From the NCBI GenBank assembly GCA_943362175.1, contig CALRIU020000014.1, forward strand, positions 1 through 64,000: a DNA stretch of 64,000 bases. The letters are read 5' to 3'. The translations under genes and the position numbers were made by a program. How positions within the stretch are numbered: position 1 is the stretch's first letter; the number at the start of each line of letters is the position of its first letter. Origin of the DNA: UBA4416 sp943362175 (GTDB lineage: Bacteria; Bacteroidota; Bacteroidia; B-17B0; Aurantibacillaceae). The notes below the pieces were generated by a model. It had not been told where the DNA came from and did not search any database. It saw only the letters and a program-made list of their open reading frames with translations. Positions 1-11,741 of the stretch are shown here, piece after piece.

Positions 1-1
1 G

Positions 2-232
2 AACCAGTGCTGGCGAATGTGGAGCGGATGTGTGGTTACCTGGGATGGCATTGTGGTGCCTTGCTGCTTCGATAAGGATGCCAAACATCAATTGGGAAAT
101 TTGAAAGAACAGTCCTTTGCCGAAGTATGGGCTTCGAAAAAATACCGGAATTTCCGCCAGGCCATTCTCAAATCCCGGGAGGAAATCGACATCTGCAAAA
201 ACTGCAGTGAGGGGACCAAAGTATGGGCCTGA
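2..232 (+). CDS. Radical SAM protein, C-terminal SPASM domain (5' truncated)
   Basis: The reading frame is open from the window edge, so only the last 76 codons are seen and the true start lies upstream. The fragment carries cysteine-rich SPASM-type signatures: CWRMWSGC near the edge, then VPCCFDKD, the spacer LGN...SFAEVW, and a final CKNCSEG. In SPASM radical SAM enzymes these cysteines bind auxiliary Fe-S clusters, while the SAM-binding CxxxCxxC cluster would be in the missing N-terminal part. Such enzymes modify peptides, proteins or small molecules; the substrate cannot be told from the tail. The segment VPCCFD...LGN...W resembles the C-terminal half of many Bacteroidota SPASM proteins located in glycan or polysaccharide loci. 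Family is fairly sure, function unknown. Confidence 0.8.
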   Translation, partial: NQCWRMWSGCVVTWDGIVVPCCFDKDAKHQLGNLKEQSFAEVWASKKYRNFRQAILKSREEIDICKNCSEGTKVWA

Positions 233-411
233 GCCGCGTCCGTATGGCTCCAAACATCTGATTATTCCCCGAAAATGGACACAAAACGGCTCGCTTGAAG
301 GGGTACTCTACTCAAAATTAGACTCTTTTGGCTAAGTAATCCCGGTTTTCACCTCTTTTTTCAGATTAGATTGGTTAAATTAGTGAACTATTAATACAAA
401 ATTTTCATACC

Positions 412-3270
412 ATGAAGAACAGTTTATGTACCTTATTTTTAGCTGTCGGGACCTTGTTTTCCTTTCACATGAATGCCCAGATCCGTGTATACGGTGGGGA
501 TTCCCTGAAAGGATTTGATGAGCGTGCGGTAATTAATAAAGCTGTAATAAAGGGAGTATCGGGCGCGACGTTGAAAGAAGAGTTGATTGTTGCCAAAAAA
601 GAATATATCTATGCTACATATTATAAGCCGGGTGTTGACCTGGCTGCGGCTGCAGCCGCGGCGGCGGCTCCAACCCTGCCCCAGCCCGCAATAGTGTATC
701 CTGCCTGTACGAATATGGATTTTGAAACCGGTACCTTTTTCGGTTGGGATCAGTCGAGCGGGTCGATCAGCAACTCCCAAACCATGGCAGGCTGCTGCCC
801 TACAGTAGGCGCTCCGGCCTCCGCTATCATCAATACAAGCACGACGCTTACCGACCCTATCGTTCCTGCCCTGAACCTGACATCTCCTTTGGGAGGAACC
901 TACATCGCCAGGATTAATAACTCGGCGACAGGCGCCGTGGTAAACAGAATCCAGCAAACGTTCAGCGTAACCACAACGAACTCGGCTTTCCAGCTGGCTT
1001 TCGCGGCGGTTCTGAACAGCGTGGGTAACCACTGCTGCGATGAGCAGCCAAACATCAACATCACCTTGCTGGACAGTGCCAATAACGTATTGACTTGTCC
1101 TTTCCTTTCTTTCTCCGCACCGAGCGCCTGCTGCCCTAACTCCGACCCGAACTGGGTATCATTCAGCCAGGGACACTACAGGAACTGGACCCTTAAAACA
1201 ATTAACCTGGAGCAATATATCGGTACAGCCATCACGGTGCAGATCACCGTATCCGACTGTACCCAAAGCGGTCACTATGGCTATGCGTATTTCGATATGA
1301 AATGTGTTCCGTTACAAATCACAACCAATGGAACGCCTTATGACGTATCGCAGGCGGATTCAGCATTTATCTCTCCATGCGGTGCGACCAGCGCCATTAT
1401 CGGTGTTCCGGACGGTCTTGGCCCCTACTTATGGGAAGGGCCTCCTACCAGCACTGTAACAGGCATTACCACATCCACTATCAACACGAACGTTGCCGGA
1501 ACCTATACGGTGACTATGTCTCCTCCGGGCGCATGTCCTTTACCAGGCAATCCTACAGGTATTATCGTGAAAAGAGCGATCCTGAGGTTCACGCCGAAGC
1601 CTGTCGCCAGCGCAACGGCCGCACAGCCTACCTGCTCCAATGCTACGGGTACGGGCCAGATCAGCGTAAGCAGCGGTACCGGACCTTTCACCTATAGCTG
1701 GACGCCGACAGCTTCCAACAGTGATGTGGCCAACGGTTTAACGCCGGGAGAATCATACACAATCATCGTCACCGATAGTATGGGATGCAAGGATACGACC
1801 ACACTGGCCATCAACGCTTTTCCCGATGCACCGACCTTTACGATTACACCACTCAACGGCGTGCTCACCTGTGCCACACCATCCATCACCCTGTCAGCTA
1901 TTACCGGCACTAATACCACGGGGGTTTGGACAGGCACAACGACACCGACGATTGATGTGACCACGCCCGGAACCTATACGGTGGTGTTAACCAATACCGT
2001 TTCTGTTGGTCAATGTTCGACATCGGTCAACGTCACGGTCACCGGGAATACGGTGCAACCTACGGCAACATTTAGTGTAAGTTGTAATACCACGACCATT
2101 TCCCTAATTGCGTCCTCGCAGCCAGGAGTGGCGCTTGGCTGGCTGGCACCGACGCTACCGACTCCAAGTCCTGTCGGTAACCCGGGCACATCCACGGCTA
2201 TAGGCGTCTTTACCTTAACTGCTACCAATCTTTCCACGGGCTGTAAGCAAACGTATACGGTATCTACCGATATCCCGGAGATCTCGGTAACGACCAATCC
2301 CACGACTAATTCCATTACCTGTAATACGCCTACAGTGCTCGCAACAACAACGTCCACCAACGGGGGGGTATCCATTACCTGGCTCGACGGCGTAGGAACA
2401 TCAACGGTTAATCCATACGGAATCACGGCACCTGGCACCTATACGACCATTGTGGCATCTCCGGGCGGCTGTACCTCGCAAAGCGTGATCACCGTTACCG
2501 AAAACAGGGCGGCAGATGTGAATGTTGCTTCTTTGACAACGACGATTTCCTGTGCTACAGGAACGCTCGACCTGATGGCCAACAGCTCTTCACCCGGAAG
2601 CTATACATACAGCTGGACTCCGGCAACACCGGCGCCTTTTGTAGGAAATGTGTATAACGTATCGAATGCAGGAAGCTATACCGTCACCACGACAAATGCT
2701 GTGAATGGATGTACGGCGCAGGCAGTGTATGCCGTAACCCACGAGTCCATCACAGCAGCATTTGTACCAAGCCCAAGCACAGGATTGATGCCATTGCCGG
2801 TAACCTTCTCCAATACAAGCAGCCCTAATTCTGTAGACTATCAGTGGACCTTAGGGAACTCTTCAACTACATACACTACGGTAAATGCAGCCACGGTGTA
2901 CCAGATGCAGGGTACTTATACGGTGACGCTCATCGCGAGAAACGGTGTTTGCTACGATACAGCAACACGCATCATTGTGGTGGATATGGTCTCGTTCCTT
3001 ACTATTCCAAATGTGTTTACTCCAAACGGTGATGGCGTTAACGATATTTTCTCATTGAACCCGATCAACATCGGTGATATCTCGATGACGATTTACGATC
3101 GTTGGGGATTGAAAATGTATGATACAACAACGACAGGAAGCCTTACCTGGGATGGTAAAACCAAAGGAGGTGCTCCGGTGGCTGATGGAACTTACTTCTA
3201 CATTATCAATGCGAAGGGCTTGGATGGAAAAGACTTTAATTTCCAGGGAAGCGTCAACATCTTCCGCTAA
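412..3270 (+). CDS. Secreted PKD/SprB-repeat protein with T9SS type B sorting domain
   Basis: A 952-residue secreted protein. Residues 1-22 form a signal peptide ending MNAQ. A short N-terminal segment (GGDSLKGFDERAVINKA) is followed by an alanine run around residues 78-86. A lectin-like/jelly-roll-looking domain then begins near CTNMDFETGTFFGW. Next come several SprB-type repeats (CSNATGTGQISV, FTYSWTP, YTIIVTDSMGC), a PKD-like domain near 840, and the C-terminal gliding-motility domain from IPNVFTPNGDG to the end. That last domain is the type B signal for export by the type IX secretion system, so the mature protein should be on the cell surface or released. It is paralogous to the next gene. 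Role inferred: adhesin or surface-layer component. A terminator follows. Confidence 0.88.
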   Translation: MKNSLCTLFLAVGTLFSFHMNAQIRVYGGDSLKGFDERAVINKAVIKGVSGATLKEELIVAKKEYIYATYYKPGVDLAAAAAAAAAPTLPQPAIVYPACTNMDFETGTFFGWDQSSGSISNSQTMAGCCPTVGAPASAIINTSTTLTDPIVPALNLTSPLGGTYIARINNSATGAVVNRIQQTFSVTTTNSAFQLAFAAVLNSVGNHCCDEQPNINITLLDSANNVLTCPFLSFSAPSACCPNSDPNWVSFSQGHYRNWTLKTINLEQYIGTAITVQITVSDCTQSGHYGYAYFDMKCVPLQITTNGTPYDVSQADSAFISPCGATSAIIGVPDGLGPYLWEGPPTSTVTGITTSTINTNVAGTYTVTMSPPGACPLPGNPTGIIVKRAILRFTPKPVASATAAQPTCSNATGTGQISVSSGTGPFTYSWTPTASNSDVANGLTPGESYTIIVTDSMGCKDTTTLAINAFPDAPTFTITPLNGVLTCATPSITLSAITGTNTTGVWTGTTTPTIDVTTPGTYTVVLTNTVSVGQCSTSVNVTVTGNTVQPTATFSVSCNTTTISLIASSQPGVALGWLAPTLPTPSPVGNPGTSTAIGVFTLTATNLSTGCKQTYTVSTDIPEISVTTNPTTNSITCNTPTVLATTTSTNGGVSITWLDGVGTSTVNPYGITAPGTYTTIVASPGGCTSQSVITVTENRAADVNVASLTTTISCATGTLDLMANSSSPGSYTYSWTPATPAPFVGNVYNVSNAGSYTVTTTNAVNGCTAQAVYAVTHESITAAFVPSPSTGLMPLPVTFSNTSSPNSVDYQWTLGNSSTTYTTVNAATVYQMQGTYTVTLIARNGVCYDTATRIIVVDMVSFLTIPNVFTPNGDGVNDIFSLNPINIGDISMTIYDRWGLKMYDTTTTGSLTWDGKTKGGAPVADGTYFYIINAKGLDGKDFNFQGSVNIFR

Positions 3271-3290
3271 AACACAGCAAAACAGCATAA

Positions 3291-3324
3291 AAACCCTGAT
3301 GATTTTTTCATCAGGGTTTTTTTT
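3291..3324 (+). terminator. Rho-independent terminator
   Basis: An inverted repeat ccctgatga / tcatcaggg with a T-rich loop is followed by a run of eight T residues, 20 bases after the stop codon of the upstream secreted-protein gene. Confidence 0.88.
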
Positions 3325-3525
3325 ATGATCTGATGCGTGCCTCTGATTCCCTTTATTGACAAGGGATACAGGCGATGCGTCCAGTGTAATTCTTTCGCTT
3401 TTTTTCCGGTCTTGTTTGCTTAATCAGATATACGCGGACTCGTAGAAATCATATTGATATATTTATTCATTGAAATTGTGAACGTGTTTTAATTCATAAA
3501 CAACGTTGAATTTAAAGATACTAAC

Positions 3526-6500
3526 ATGAAGATGACATCTACCAAACTATTGACAGCGCTGCTTTTCATCAGCTTCTTTTCCTCGAGAGCTCAGCAGGCA
3601 GCACACGATGACCACCAGCATCCGCATATCGATGCCTTTTATCTGCCCCTGGATTTTGATAAGGATTCCCTGCGCGGATTTGACGAGCCGGCAGCGAAGC
3701 TGGAAGCGGCAAGATACGCTAACGAAGCGTGGGAGCAGGAACGTATCGTAGCGGTGCTCAAGCGAAACTATATTGATTATAAATACGGGCTTACAGCGCC
3801 TGTACCTAATCCGAGCGTGCAGCAACCATGTACCAATCCTGATTTTGAAAATGGAACGATTGCGGGCTGGACGGCAGCGCAGAGTAATTTCAGCAACTCG
3901 TTAACGATGGCAGGCTTCAGCCCGGTGGCCACCACGCAGATCATCACAGTAGGTACCGGGAACGATCCGAATCTCGGAGCGGCCTTACCAACAGTGCCTC
4001 CGGGTGGAGGAAACTTTGCAGCGAGGCTGGGGCCAACAGGGTCAAGCCAGGGTGGCAAAGCTTACCGCTTGTCTCAAACCTTTACGGTAACACCTGCGAA
4101 TTCTGTATTTATTTACAGGTACGCGGTGGTGTTGAATAAAGCGCCGCATCAATGTACGGAACAACCCTTCTTTAACGTGTCGTTCAAAGATTGTAATGAC
4201 AATGCGATTCCATGCGGATCATATAATGTGACGTCGGCAGGTACTTCCTGTTCCACAGGCGGGGATCCGTCCTTCGTCACCACCAATGCCACATGGGCCT
4301 ACAAGCCCTGGACTACCGCAGCCTTTGACCTTACCGCTTATATCGGGCAGTGCGTGAAAATAGAATTTACAGTAGGCGGTTGCGTGAGCCAGCAGGGTGC
4401 GCACGGCGGCTATGCTTATGTAGACGCTTCCTGCGCGCCGATGACACTGAACCTGAACGGCACGGACATTCCTGTCGGACAAACGACCAGTGCTTCCTGC
4501 GGAGCTGTTTCAAATAATACCTTATGTGCGCCTCCCGGATTCGGCTATACCTGGTCGGGCCCCGGAGTCACGGGGCAGACGGGGCAATGCGTCAATGCGG
4601 CCATTGCAGGCAGCTATTCCGTATCCTTAAGTATCGCGGGGACGAGCTGTGCCTTTAACCCGATCCTGTATTCAAGCTTCACCTATTCACCGAATCCGAC
4701 ACTGACATCCAATGTTATTCAGCCAACCTGCCCGAATCCTGCAGGTTCAGCTACGGTAACAGCAAGCGGTGGCAGCGGCTCTTATACCTATAGCTGGACG
4801 CCTACGGCACCATCCACATCCGTCAATATCAACCTGCCTACCAATACCCTGTATACGGTCACGGCCACGGATGCCAGCGGATGCCATGGCTCGACGACCT
4901 TCTCCATCAACCCTTACCCGCCCGCGCCGGCTTATACGCTTTCCACCGTTCCGGGATTGGTATTGTCCTGTCAGAACCCAACCATTACCATGAACTTTGC
5001 GCCGACCAATACGAATACTACAACGCAATGGTCGGGGCCTTCGGGACCTATCACGGGAACGACATCGGCGATAACGAATGCAGGTGTTTACACCTATACG
5101 GCGATTAATACGGTGAGCACCTGCTCGCTCGTGGGGAGCGTGAATATTACGGGCTCCGTCATTTACCCGGTACTGACGTCAACGCTCACGCAGCCTACCT
5201 GTACGCTGCCGGTTGGTTCGGGAACGGTGAATGCAACCGGCGTAGGTCCGTATACCTATACCTGGACTTCCGCTGTAGGACAGCCAACCGTTGCGACACC
5301 TTATTTTACAGAAAATACCAATCTCCCTCCGGGTTCTACTTACACGGTTTATGCGACCGATCCATCGGGTTGTGTCGGCTCGACTACCGTTGCGGTGAAT
5401 CCGTTCTCGGGCGCAGCGTCCTATACCCTGACCAATTTTCCGGGAGGACCGCTTACCTGTCCTTCGCCAAGTACAACACTTAGCTTTGCGCCAACCAATA
5501 CGGCCACATCCACACAGTGGGAAGGTCCTTTCGGGCCGATCACCGGAACAACCACGATCGCTACGCAATCGGGTGTCTACAGCTATACGGCAACGAACAG
5601 TGTCAGTGGTTGTGTGATTACCGGAACCGTCGGAGTTGTGAGCAACATTGCACAACCTTCAGCCACACTGGCCATTCAGTGTAATACCCTCGGTATCCAC
5701 CTCGATGCGGTTTCATCCGACCCCGATCATACGCTGAGCTGGGCAGGCCCTACAAGCACGGTGTCCTTAGGAAACCCGGTGAACTCAACGGCTGTAGGCG
5801 TCTTTACCTTAACGGTTACTGATCCTGTCAATGGCTGTGTGAGTACCTATACGGCTGTATCCGGTTATCCTTCCGTGAATATTACCAATTCGCCGGGCAA
5901 TACCATTACCTGTGCTACTCCTTCTATCAATGTGATGGCAGTGCCGACTCCAACCATTGCGAGCGTAATATGGAGCAACGGAACGAATACGGTGACTACC
6001 AATCCTTACCCGGTAACATCGGCCGGAACCTACACGGCCTATATCCAGGTTCCTAACGGATGCTCTACACAATCGGTGATTACCATTGGCTCCAATACCA
6101 GCGCTGATGTATCCATCAGCTCGACATCCTCAGTAATTCCTTGTTCGACAGGCTCGCTGGCCCTGAATGCGACGAGCTCAGGAAGCAGCCCATATACCTA
6201 TTCATGGACCCCTGCTAATCCGGTGTTTGTGGGAACGCCTTACCAGGTAACGAACCCGGGCTCTTATACAGTAGTAGCCATAAACTCCGTCAACGGTTGT
6301 ACGGCTACGGCAATGCAGTCGGTAAGCCAGGAATCGATCAACGCTTCCTTTGTCAATAATCCGGGACAGGGTCTGATGCCTTTAACGGTGACCTTTACCA
6401 ATACCAGTATCAATCCTACTTCTACAAGCTATGTATGGGATCTCGGCAACTCCATGACGTATACAACAACCAATGCAGCGACTGTATACAATGCTGCGGG

Positions 6501-6858
6501 AAGCTATACCGTTGTGCTGACGGCAACCAATGGGGTGTGTACGGCTACGGCATCAACGGTGATCCTGGTGGACCTTGTTTCTATGTTCGAAGTACCGAAT
6601 GTGTTTACGCCGAACGGCGACGGGAAGAATGATGTGTTCCGCCTGAACGCTGTGAATATGGGTGAGATCAACATGACCATCTTCGATCGTTGGGGTCTGA
6701 AAATGTTTGAATCGACAGACCATGGAAAAATGGAGTGGGATGGAAAAACCAGGGGCGGCAATGTCGTAACCGATGGTACTTACTTCTACATCATCCATGC
6801 GAAAGGACTTGACGACCAGGATTACAGCCTACAGGGAAGCGTTACCGTATTTCAGTAA
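3526..6858 (+). CDS. Secreted PKD/SprB-repeat protein with T9SS type B sorting domain (paralogue)
   Basis: A 1110-residue protein with the architecture of the preceding gene. It has a signal peptide (residues 1-22, cleavage after SSRAQ), the same leader motif (DKDSLRGFDEPA), and a lectin-like domain starting CTNPDFENGTIAGW. SprB-like repeats follow (CPNPAGSATVTAS, YTYSWTP, YTVTATDASGC), with two adjacent near-duplicate blocks (NTNTTTQWSGPSGPITG and NTATSTQWEGPFGPITG). A PKD domain (FTNTSINPTSTSYVWDLGN) precedes the C-terminal gliding-motility domain from VPNVFTPNGDG. The extra length over its neighbour appears to be one more repeat block. It should be exported by the Sec and type IX systems. 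The two genes each have their own terminator, so they are probably tandem duplicates rather than one operon. Function as an adhesin is inferred. Confidence 0.88.
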   Translation: MKMTSTKLLTALLFISFFSSRAQQAAHDDHQHPHIDAFYLPLDFDKDSLRGFDEPAAKLEAARYANEAWEQERIVAVLKRNYIDYKYGLTAPVPNPSVQQPCTNPDFENGTIAGWTAAQSNFSNSLTMAGFSPVATTQIITVGTGNDPNLGAALPTVPPGGGNFAARLGPTGSSQGGKAYRLSQTFTVTPANSVFIYRYAVVLNKAPHQCTEQPFFNVSFKDCNDNAIPCGSYNVTSAGTSCSTGGDPSFVTTNATWAYKPWTTAAFDLTAYIGQCVKIEFTVGGCVSQQGAHGGYAYVDASCAPMTLNLNGTDIPVGQTTSASCGAVSNNTLCAPPGFGYTWSGPGVTGQTGQCVNAAIAGSYSVSLSIAGTSCAFNPILYSSFTYSPNPTLTSNVIQPTCPNPAGSATVTASGGSGSYTYSWTPTAPSTSVNINLPTNTLYTVTATDASGCHGSTTFSINPYPPAPAYTLSTVPGLVLSCQNPTITMNFAPTNTNTTTQWSGPSGPITGTTSAITNAGVYTYTAINTVSTCSLVGSVNITGSVIYPVLTSTLTQPTCTLPVGSGTVNATGVGPYTYTWTSAVGQPTVATPYFTENTNLPPGSTYTVYATDPSGCVGSTTVAVNPFSGAASYTLTNFPGGPLTCPSPSTTLSFAPTNTATSTQWEGPFGPITGTTTIATQSGVYSYTATNSVSGCVITGTVGVVSNIAQPSATLAIQCNTLGIHLDAVSSDPDHTLSWAGPTSTVSLGNPVNSTAVGVFTLTVTDPVNGCVSTYTAVSGYPSVNITNSPGNTITCATPSINVMAVPTPTIASVIWSNGTNTVTTNPYPVTSAGTYTAYIQVPNGCSTQSVITIGSNTSADVSISSTSSVIPCSTGSLALNATSSGSSPYTYSWTPANPVFVGTPYQVTNPGSYTVVAINSVNGCTATAMQSVSQESINASFVNNPGQGLMPLTVTFTNTSINPTSTSYVWDLGNSMTYTTTNAATVYNAAGSYTVVLTATNGVCTATASTVILVDLVSMFEVPNVFTPNGDGKNDVFRLNAVNMGEINMTIFDRWGLKMFESTDHGKMEWDGKTRGGNVVTDGTYFYIIHAKGLDDQDYSLQGSVTVFQ

Positions 6859-6883
6859 GCAAACAGAATAGAAGCAGCTCTTT

Positions 6884-6915
6884 AAAACCCTTCACGATGC
6901 GTCGTGAAGGGTTTT
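6884..6915 (+). terminator. Rho-independent terminator
   Basis: A perfect stem aaaacccttcacga / tcgtgaagggtttt with a loop of about four bases lies 26 bases after the stop of the secreted-protein gene. The A and T flanks mean it could act on both strands. Confidence 0.9.
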
Positions 6916-7022
6916 ATATTGATACGCCCCGGTAATTTCACTAAGTGAGAGTTCCTTCTCACCAAGTATGGCTTTTCAGGCAGCTATTGCCTGAGTAGTT
7001 TTGTTTCATAAAAAACAAGCCA

Positions 7023-7892
7023 ATGAAACACTTACTACCAAACCAAACCCATACAGGATTCACAGCCCTGCTCCTGCTGTGGATGCTTCAGCTCACAGCA
7101 TACAGAGCCGGCGCCCAGCAGGAGCAGACGTTCAATATCAATGTGAACGGTGTTTACAACAATGTCAGCGTAAGGGGCAACCAGCAGTCGAATAACAGAA
7201 ATATCAATACCTCTGTTCCTACAGGGTCTAATGGGACCGGGTCTGTGCCGGTGATAAACATGAATGCCATGGTGATCGATAATGGGACGGGGCCGAATAC
7301 AGGAGGTCCCAATGTGAGGGGATATACCTCATCCCTCGTTTCAAACCAAACGCTAAGCAACCAGCTTAGCAATAAACCAAAAACGAACAGGCCGGTGGCG
7401 GTACAGGCGGCAACACCAAAACGGGCTGTTGCGGCAGTACCTACGGTTCAAAGACCAAAGCCAAAGCCTAAGGCCACCACCATTGCACCAAGGAGAACCA
7501 TCGCAAGGCCTGTTGCGCCGGTAGTAGCGGCTCCGGCAATAGCCAGTCCTGTAGTGGTAGAGCAGGTACAGACACCTGTGCCTGTGAGCAACCCGGTGAT
7601 TGGCACCGGGAACCAATTAGCTGTTGTGGAGCAGGTGATGAACCATGATCATAACATCGTGCAATCGAATGTGATGTCTAATGTATCGGCACCGGTCATC
7701 AGTACCGTCAGCGCTTCCGCTGTCCGCAGCAGTGCGGCATCCGGAAGTTCCGCTTCTTCCGGGAAGTCGCACCGTTTTGGAAGAAAAAAACACGGAAGCT
7801 TTTATTATACTACCAATAAGAGAATAATGAAGCTCTTTGCCAAAAGCAAAAACCGGAAATTCGACCCCGCGAAGTGTTTTGTATGGAAGTAG
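7023..7892 (+). CDS. Secreted low-complexity protein of unknown function
   Basis: A 289-residue protein that I do not recognise. It starts with a signal peptide (hydrophobic stretch LLLLWMLQLTAY, likely cleavage near GAQQ). The mature part begins with an Asn-rich segment (FNINVNGVYNNVSVRGNQQ), followed by a Pro/Ala/Val-rich linker with many Lys and Arg (residues ~120-200) and a Ser-rich stretch. The end is a strongly basic, aromatic tail (SHRFGRKKHGSFYYTTNKR ... FDPAKCFVWK). The tail looks like a conserved small domain, since it contrasts with the low-complexity body. No T9SS domain is visible. The gene is flanked by terminators and is probably monocistronic. A surface, cell-wall or polymer-binding role would be guesswork. 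Confidence 0.72.
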   Translation: MKHLLPNQTHTGFTALLLLWMLQLTAYRAGAQQEQTFNINVNGVYNNVSVRGNQQSNNRNINTSVPTGSNGTGSVPVINMNAMVIDNGTGPNTGGPNVRGYTSSLVSNQTLSNQLSNKPKTNRPVAVQAATPKRAVAAVPTVQRPKPKPKATTIAPRRTIARPVAPVVAAPAIASPVVVEQVQTPVPVSNPVIGTGNQLAVVEQVMNHDHNIVQSNVMSNVSAPVISTVSASAVRSSAASGSSASSGKSHRFGRKKHGSFYYTTNKRIMKLFAKSKNRKFDPAKCFVWK

Positions 7893-7927
7893 TCAGGTGT
7901 TTTAGATGACGATGAAACCCACAAAAC

Positions 7928-7964
7928 AAAAAAGGTCCTTACGATTATCGTAAGGACCTTTTCC
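7928..7964. terminator. Bidirectional terminator between converging genes
   Basis: The hairpin aaaggtccttacga / tcgtaaggaccttt with loop tta has an A run on its left and T residues on its right. It lies between the plus-strand secreted-protein gene and the minus-strand sdhB gene and can serve both. Confidence 0.88.
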
Positions 7965-7988
7965 GGTGTATAAGGTTGGATGGTAATT

Positions 7989-8753
7989 TTATTTCAGGCT
8001 TGCACCGATCATTTCGCGGTTCATGCGGGCAATGTTCTCGAGGCTGATCTCCTTAGGGCATTCTGCTTCGCAGGCGCCTGTGTTGGTGCAGTTACCGAAT
8101 CCTTCTTCATCCATTTGCTGTACCATTTTCAGAACGCGCTCTTTGCGCTCTACCTGTCCCTGAGGCAATAAGGCCAGCTGGGAAACTTTGGCGGAAACGA
8201 ATAACATGGCCGATCCGTTCTTGCAGGTGGCCACGCAGGCACCGCAACCGATGCAGGCTGCTGCCGCAAAGGCATCGTCTGCTGCCGGTTTCGGGATCAG
8301 GATATTATTGGCGTCTTTGGCGTTGCCGGTATTTACCGATACATAACCACCGCTGGCAACGATACGGTCAAACGCACTACGGTCAACTACCAGATCCTTG
8401 ATCACAGGGAAGGCCACACTTCTCCATGGCTCCACCACGATGGTATCACCGTTTTTGAAAGAACGCATGTGCAGCTGGCAGGTAGTTACTGCGCCTTTAG
8501 GCCCGTGCGGGCGACCGTTGATGTACATGCTGCACATCCCGCAGATTCCCTCGCGGCAGTCATGGTCGAAGGCAATGGCTTCTTTTCCTTCGTGGATAAG
8601 CTGCTCATTCAATACGTCGAACATCTCGAGGAAAGACATATCCGTTGAAATGCCTTTCAACTGGTGCGTTTCAAAGCTTCCTTTGGTTTTGCTGTTTTTT
8701 TGACGCCACACTTTCAGTGTGAGGTTCAATAATTCTCCGTTTCCTGATCCCAT
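7989..8753 (-). CDS. sdhB: Succinate dehydrogenase/fumarate reductase iron-sulfur subunit
   Basis: A 254-residue electron-transfer subunit of complex II. It passes electrons from the flavin in SdhA through three Fe-S clusters to quinone at the membrane subunit. All ligands are visible: the [2Fe-2S] set C66-x4-C71-x2-C74 with C92, the [4Fe-4S] set C167-C170-C173 with C177, and the third set C222, C228, C232 followed by Pro, the spacing expected for a [3Fe-4S] centre. Length is normal for the Bacteroidota type. It is the last gene of the operon sdhC-sdhA-sdhB, 34 bases after sdhA, and ends at a bidirectional terminator. Operation as succinate dehydrogenase rather than fumarate reductase is inferred and cannot be decided from sequence. 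Confidence 0.96.
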   Translation of the reverse strand: MGSGNGELLNLTLKVWRQKNSKTKGSFETHQLKGISTDMSFLEMFDVLNEQLIHEGKEAIAFDHDCREGICGMCSMYINGRPHGPKGAVTTCQLHMRSFKNGDTIVVEPWRSVAFPVIKDLVVDRSAFDRIVASGGYVSVNTGNAKDANNILIPKPAADDAFAAAACIGCGACVATCKNGSAMLFVSAKVSQLALLPQGQVERKERVLKMVQQMDEEGFGNCTNTGACEAECPKEISLENIARMNREMIGASLK

Positions 8754-8787
8754 AATGTGGTGATTGGTTGTTTAATACTTCAGCGAT

Positions 8788-10809
<2,022 letters not shown>

Positions 10810-10841
10810 ATATTCTTAGTTAAGAATGTTGTGTGATAAAC

Positions 10842-11516
10842 TTATTTAATAACGCCTGCGTACATCAGGATCGGCATTAGCGCAAAGATGAACGGGATGA
10901 TGATGGAAAAGCCGATGCCTATGTTTTTGATCAGTGGCGTGTATTTCTTGTGGTTGAGGCCCAGGGTCTGGAAAGCAGACTGGAAACCGTGCAACAGGTG
11001 GTATGCCAGGGAGATCATGGCCAGCACATAAACGATCACGACCCACAGCATGGAGAAAGTTACCTGCATCACAGCGTACAGATTTTCGTGGCCGTTGGCA
11101 TCTTCGCCCGGAAGGCCGGTGAAACGCGATTTTACCCAGAAATGCATCAGGTGGATGATGAGGAACATCAGGAGCAGGGTTCCTAACAGGCCCATAGAGC
11201 GGCTATACCAGGACGAGTTGGCGCTGCCGCCGGCCACATTGTAGCCTACAGGGCGCGCTTTCCGGTTCTCCAGTGTCAGGATCAATGCCTGGATCATGTG
11301 CAGGATCAGGCCCGCAAATAATACCAGCTCCCCAAAGCGGATGATCCAGTTGTGCGCCATAAAATCCGCCCCTGTGTTGAACATTAAACCGCCGTCATTA
11401 AAAAATATAAAGCTGTTGAGAAAGCAGTGAACTACCAGGAACGAAATAAGGAATAAGCCTGTGAGGCCCATAACTACTTTTTTTCCAATCGATGATTTTA
11501 AGAAACCTTTACTCAT
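10842..11516 (-). CDS. sdhC: Succinate dehydrogenase cytochrome b subunit
   Basis: A 224-residue membrane anchor with five hydrophobic segments. It binds haem b and the quinone and holds SdhAB on the inner membrane. Histidines suitable as haem ligands lie in or near the helices (VVHCFLNS, LILHMIQAL, IIHLMHFW, LAYHLLHGF), as in the single-subunit dihaem type. I place the start at the internal ATG at 11516 (MSKGFLKSSIGKK), which matches the family. The longer frame to 11555 would begin inside the promoter -7 element at 11544-11551. It is the first gene of the sdh operon. Confidence 0.94.
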   Translation of the reverse strand: MSKGFLKSSIGKKVVMGLTGLFLISFLVVHCFLNSFIFFNDGGLMFNTGADFMAHNWIIRFGELVLFAGLILHMIQALILTLENRKARPVGYNVAGGSANSSWYSRSMGLLGTLLLMFLIIHLMHFWVKSRFTGLPGEDANGHENLYAVMQVTFSMLWVVIVYVLAMISLAYHLLHGFQSAFQTLGLNHKKYTPLIKNIGIGFSIIIPFIFALMPILMYAGVIK

Positions 11517-11543
11517 AAGAGATGTGATGTTATTTTTACAGGG

Positions 11544-11574
11544 CAAATGTATCATTGGGAAGCCTTTAAAACAA
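11544..11574 (-). promoter_or_regulatory. Promoter of the sdhCAB operon
   Basis: Read on the minus strand, TTG at 11574-11572 is followed after 20 bases by TACATTTG at 11551-11544. This is an exact match to the Bacteroidota housekeeping promoter (TTG ... TAnnTTTG). Transcription would begin some 20 bases before the sdhC ATG at 11516, which supports the shorter start. Confidence 0.82.
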
Positions 11575-11741
11575 CATTTTTTTGCTTTATTATCCTCTTC
11601 GTAAGGCTTATTTAGTCCAATAAAGCCTATGCTTAGAGTAATTCCGGCTTATTTGGAATTGTTCTAAATTTAGAGGTGTTTTGTAACCGGAGAGTGCGCA
11701 AAGAAAATAACGCAAAACACACAAAGCTTCTTAAATGATTA

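Noticed and set aside
5179..5655. Minus-strand frame (158 codons) in the second T9SS gene
   Set aside because: Arg-rich, shadow of Thr/Gly-rich repeats on the coding strand.
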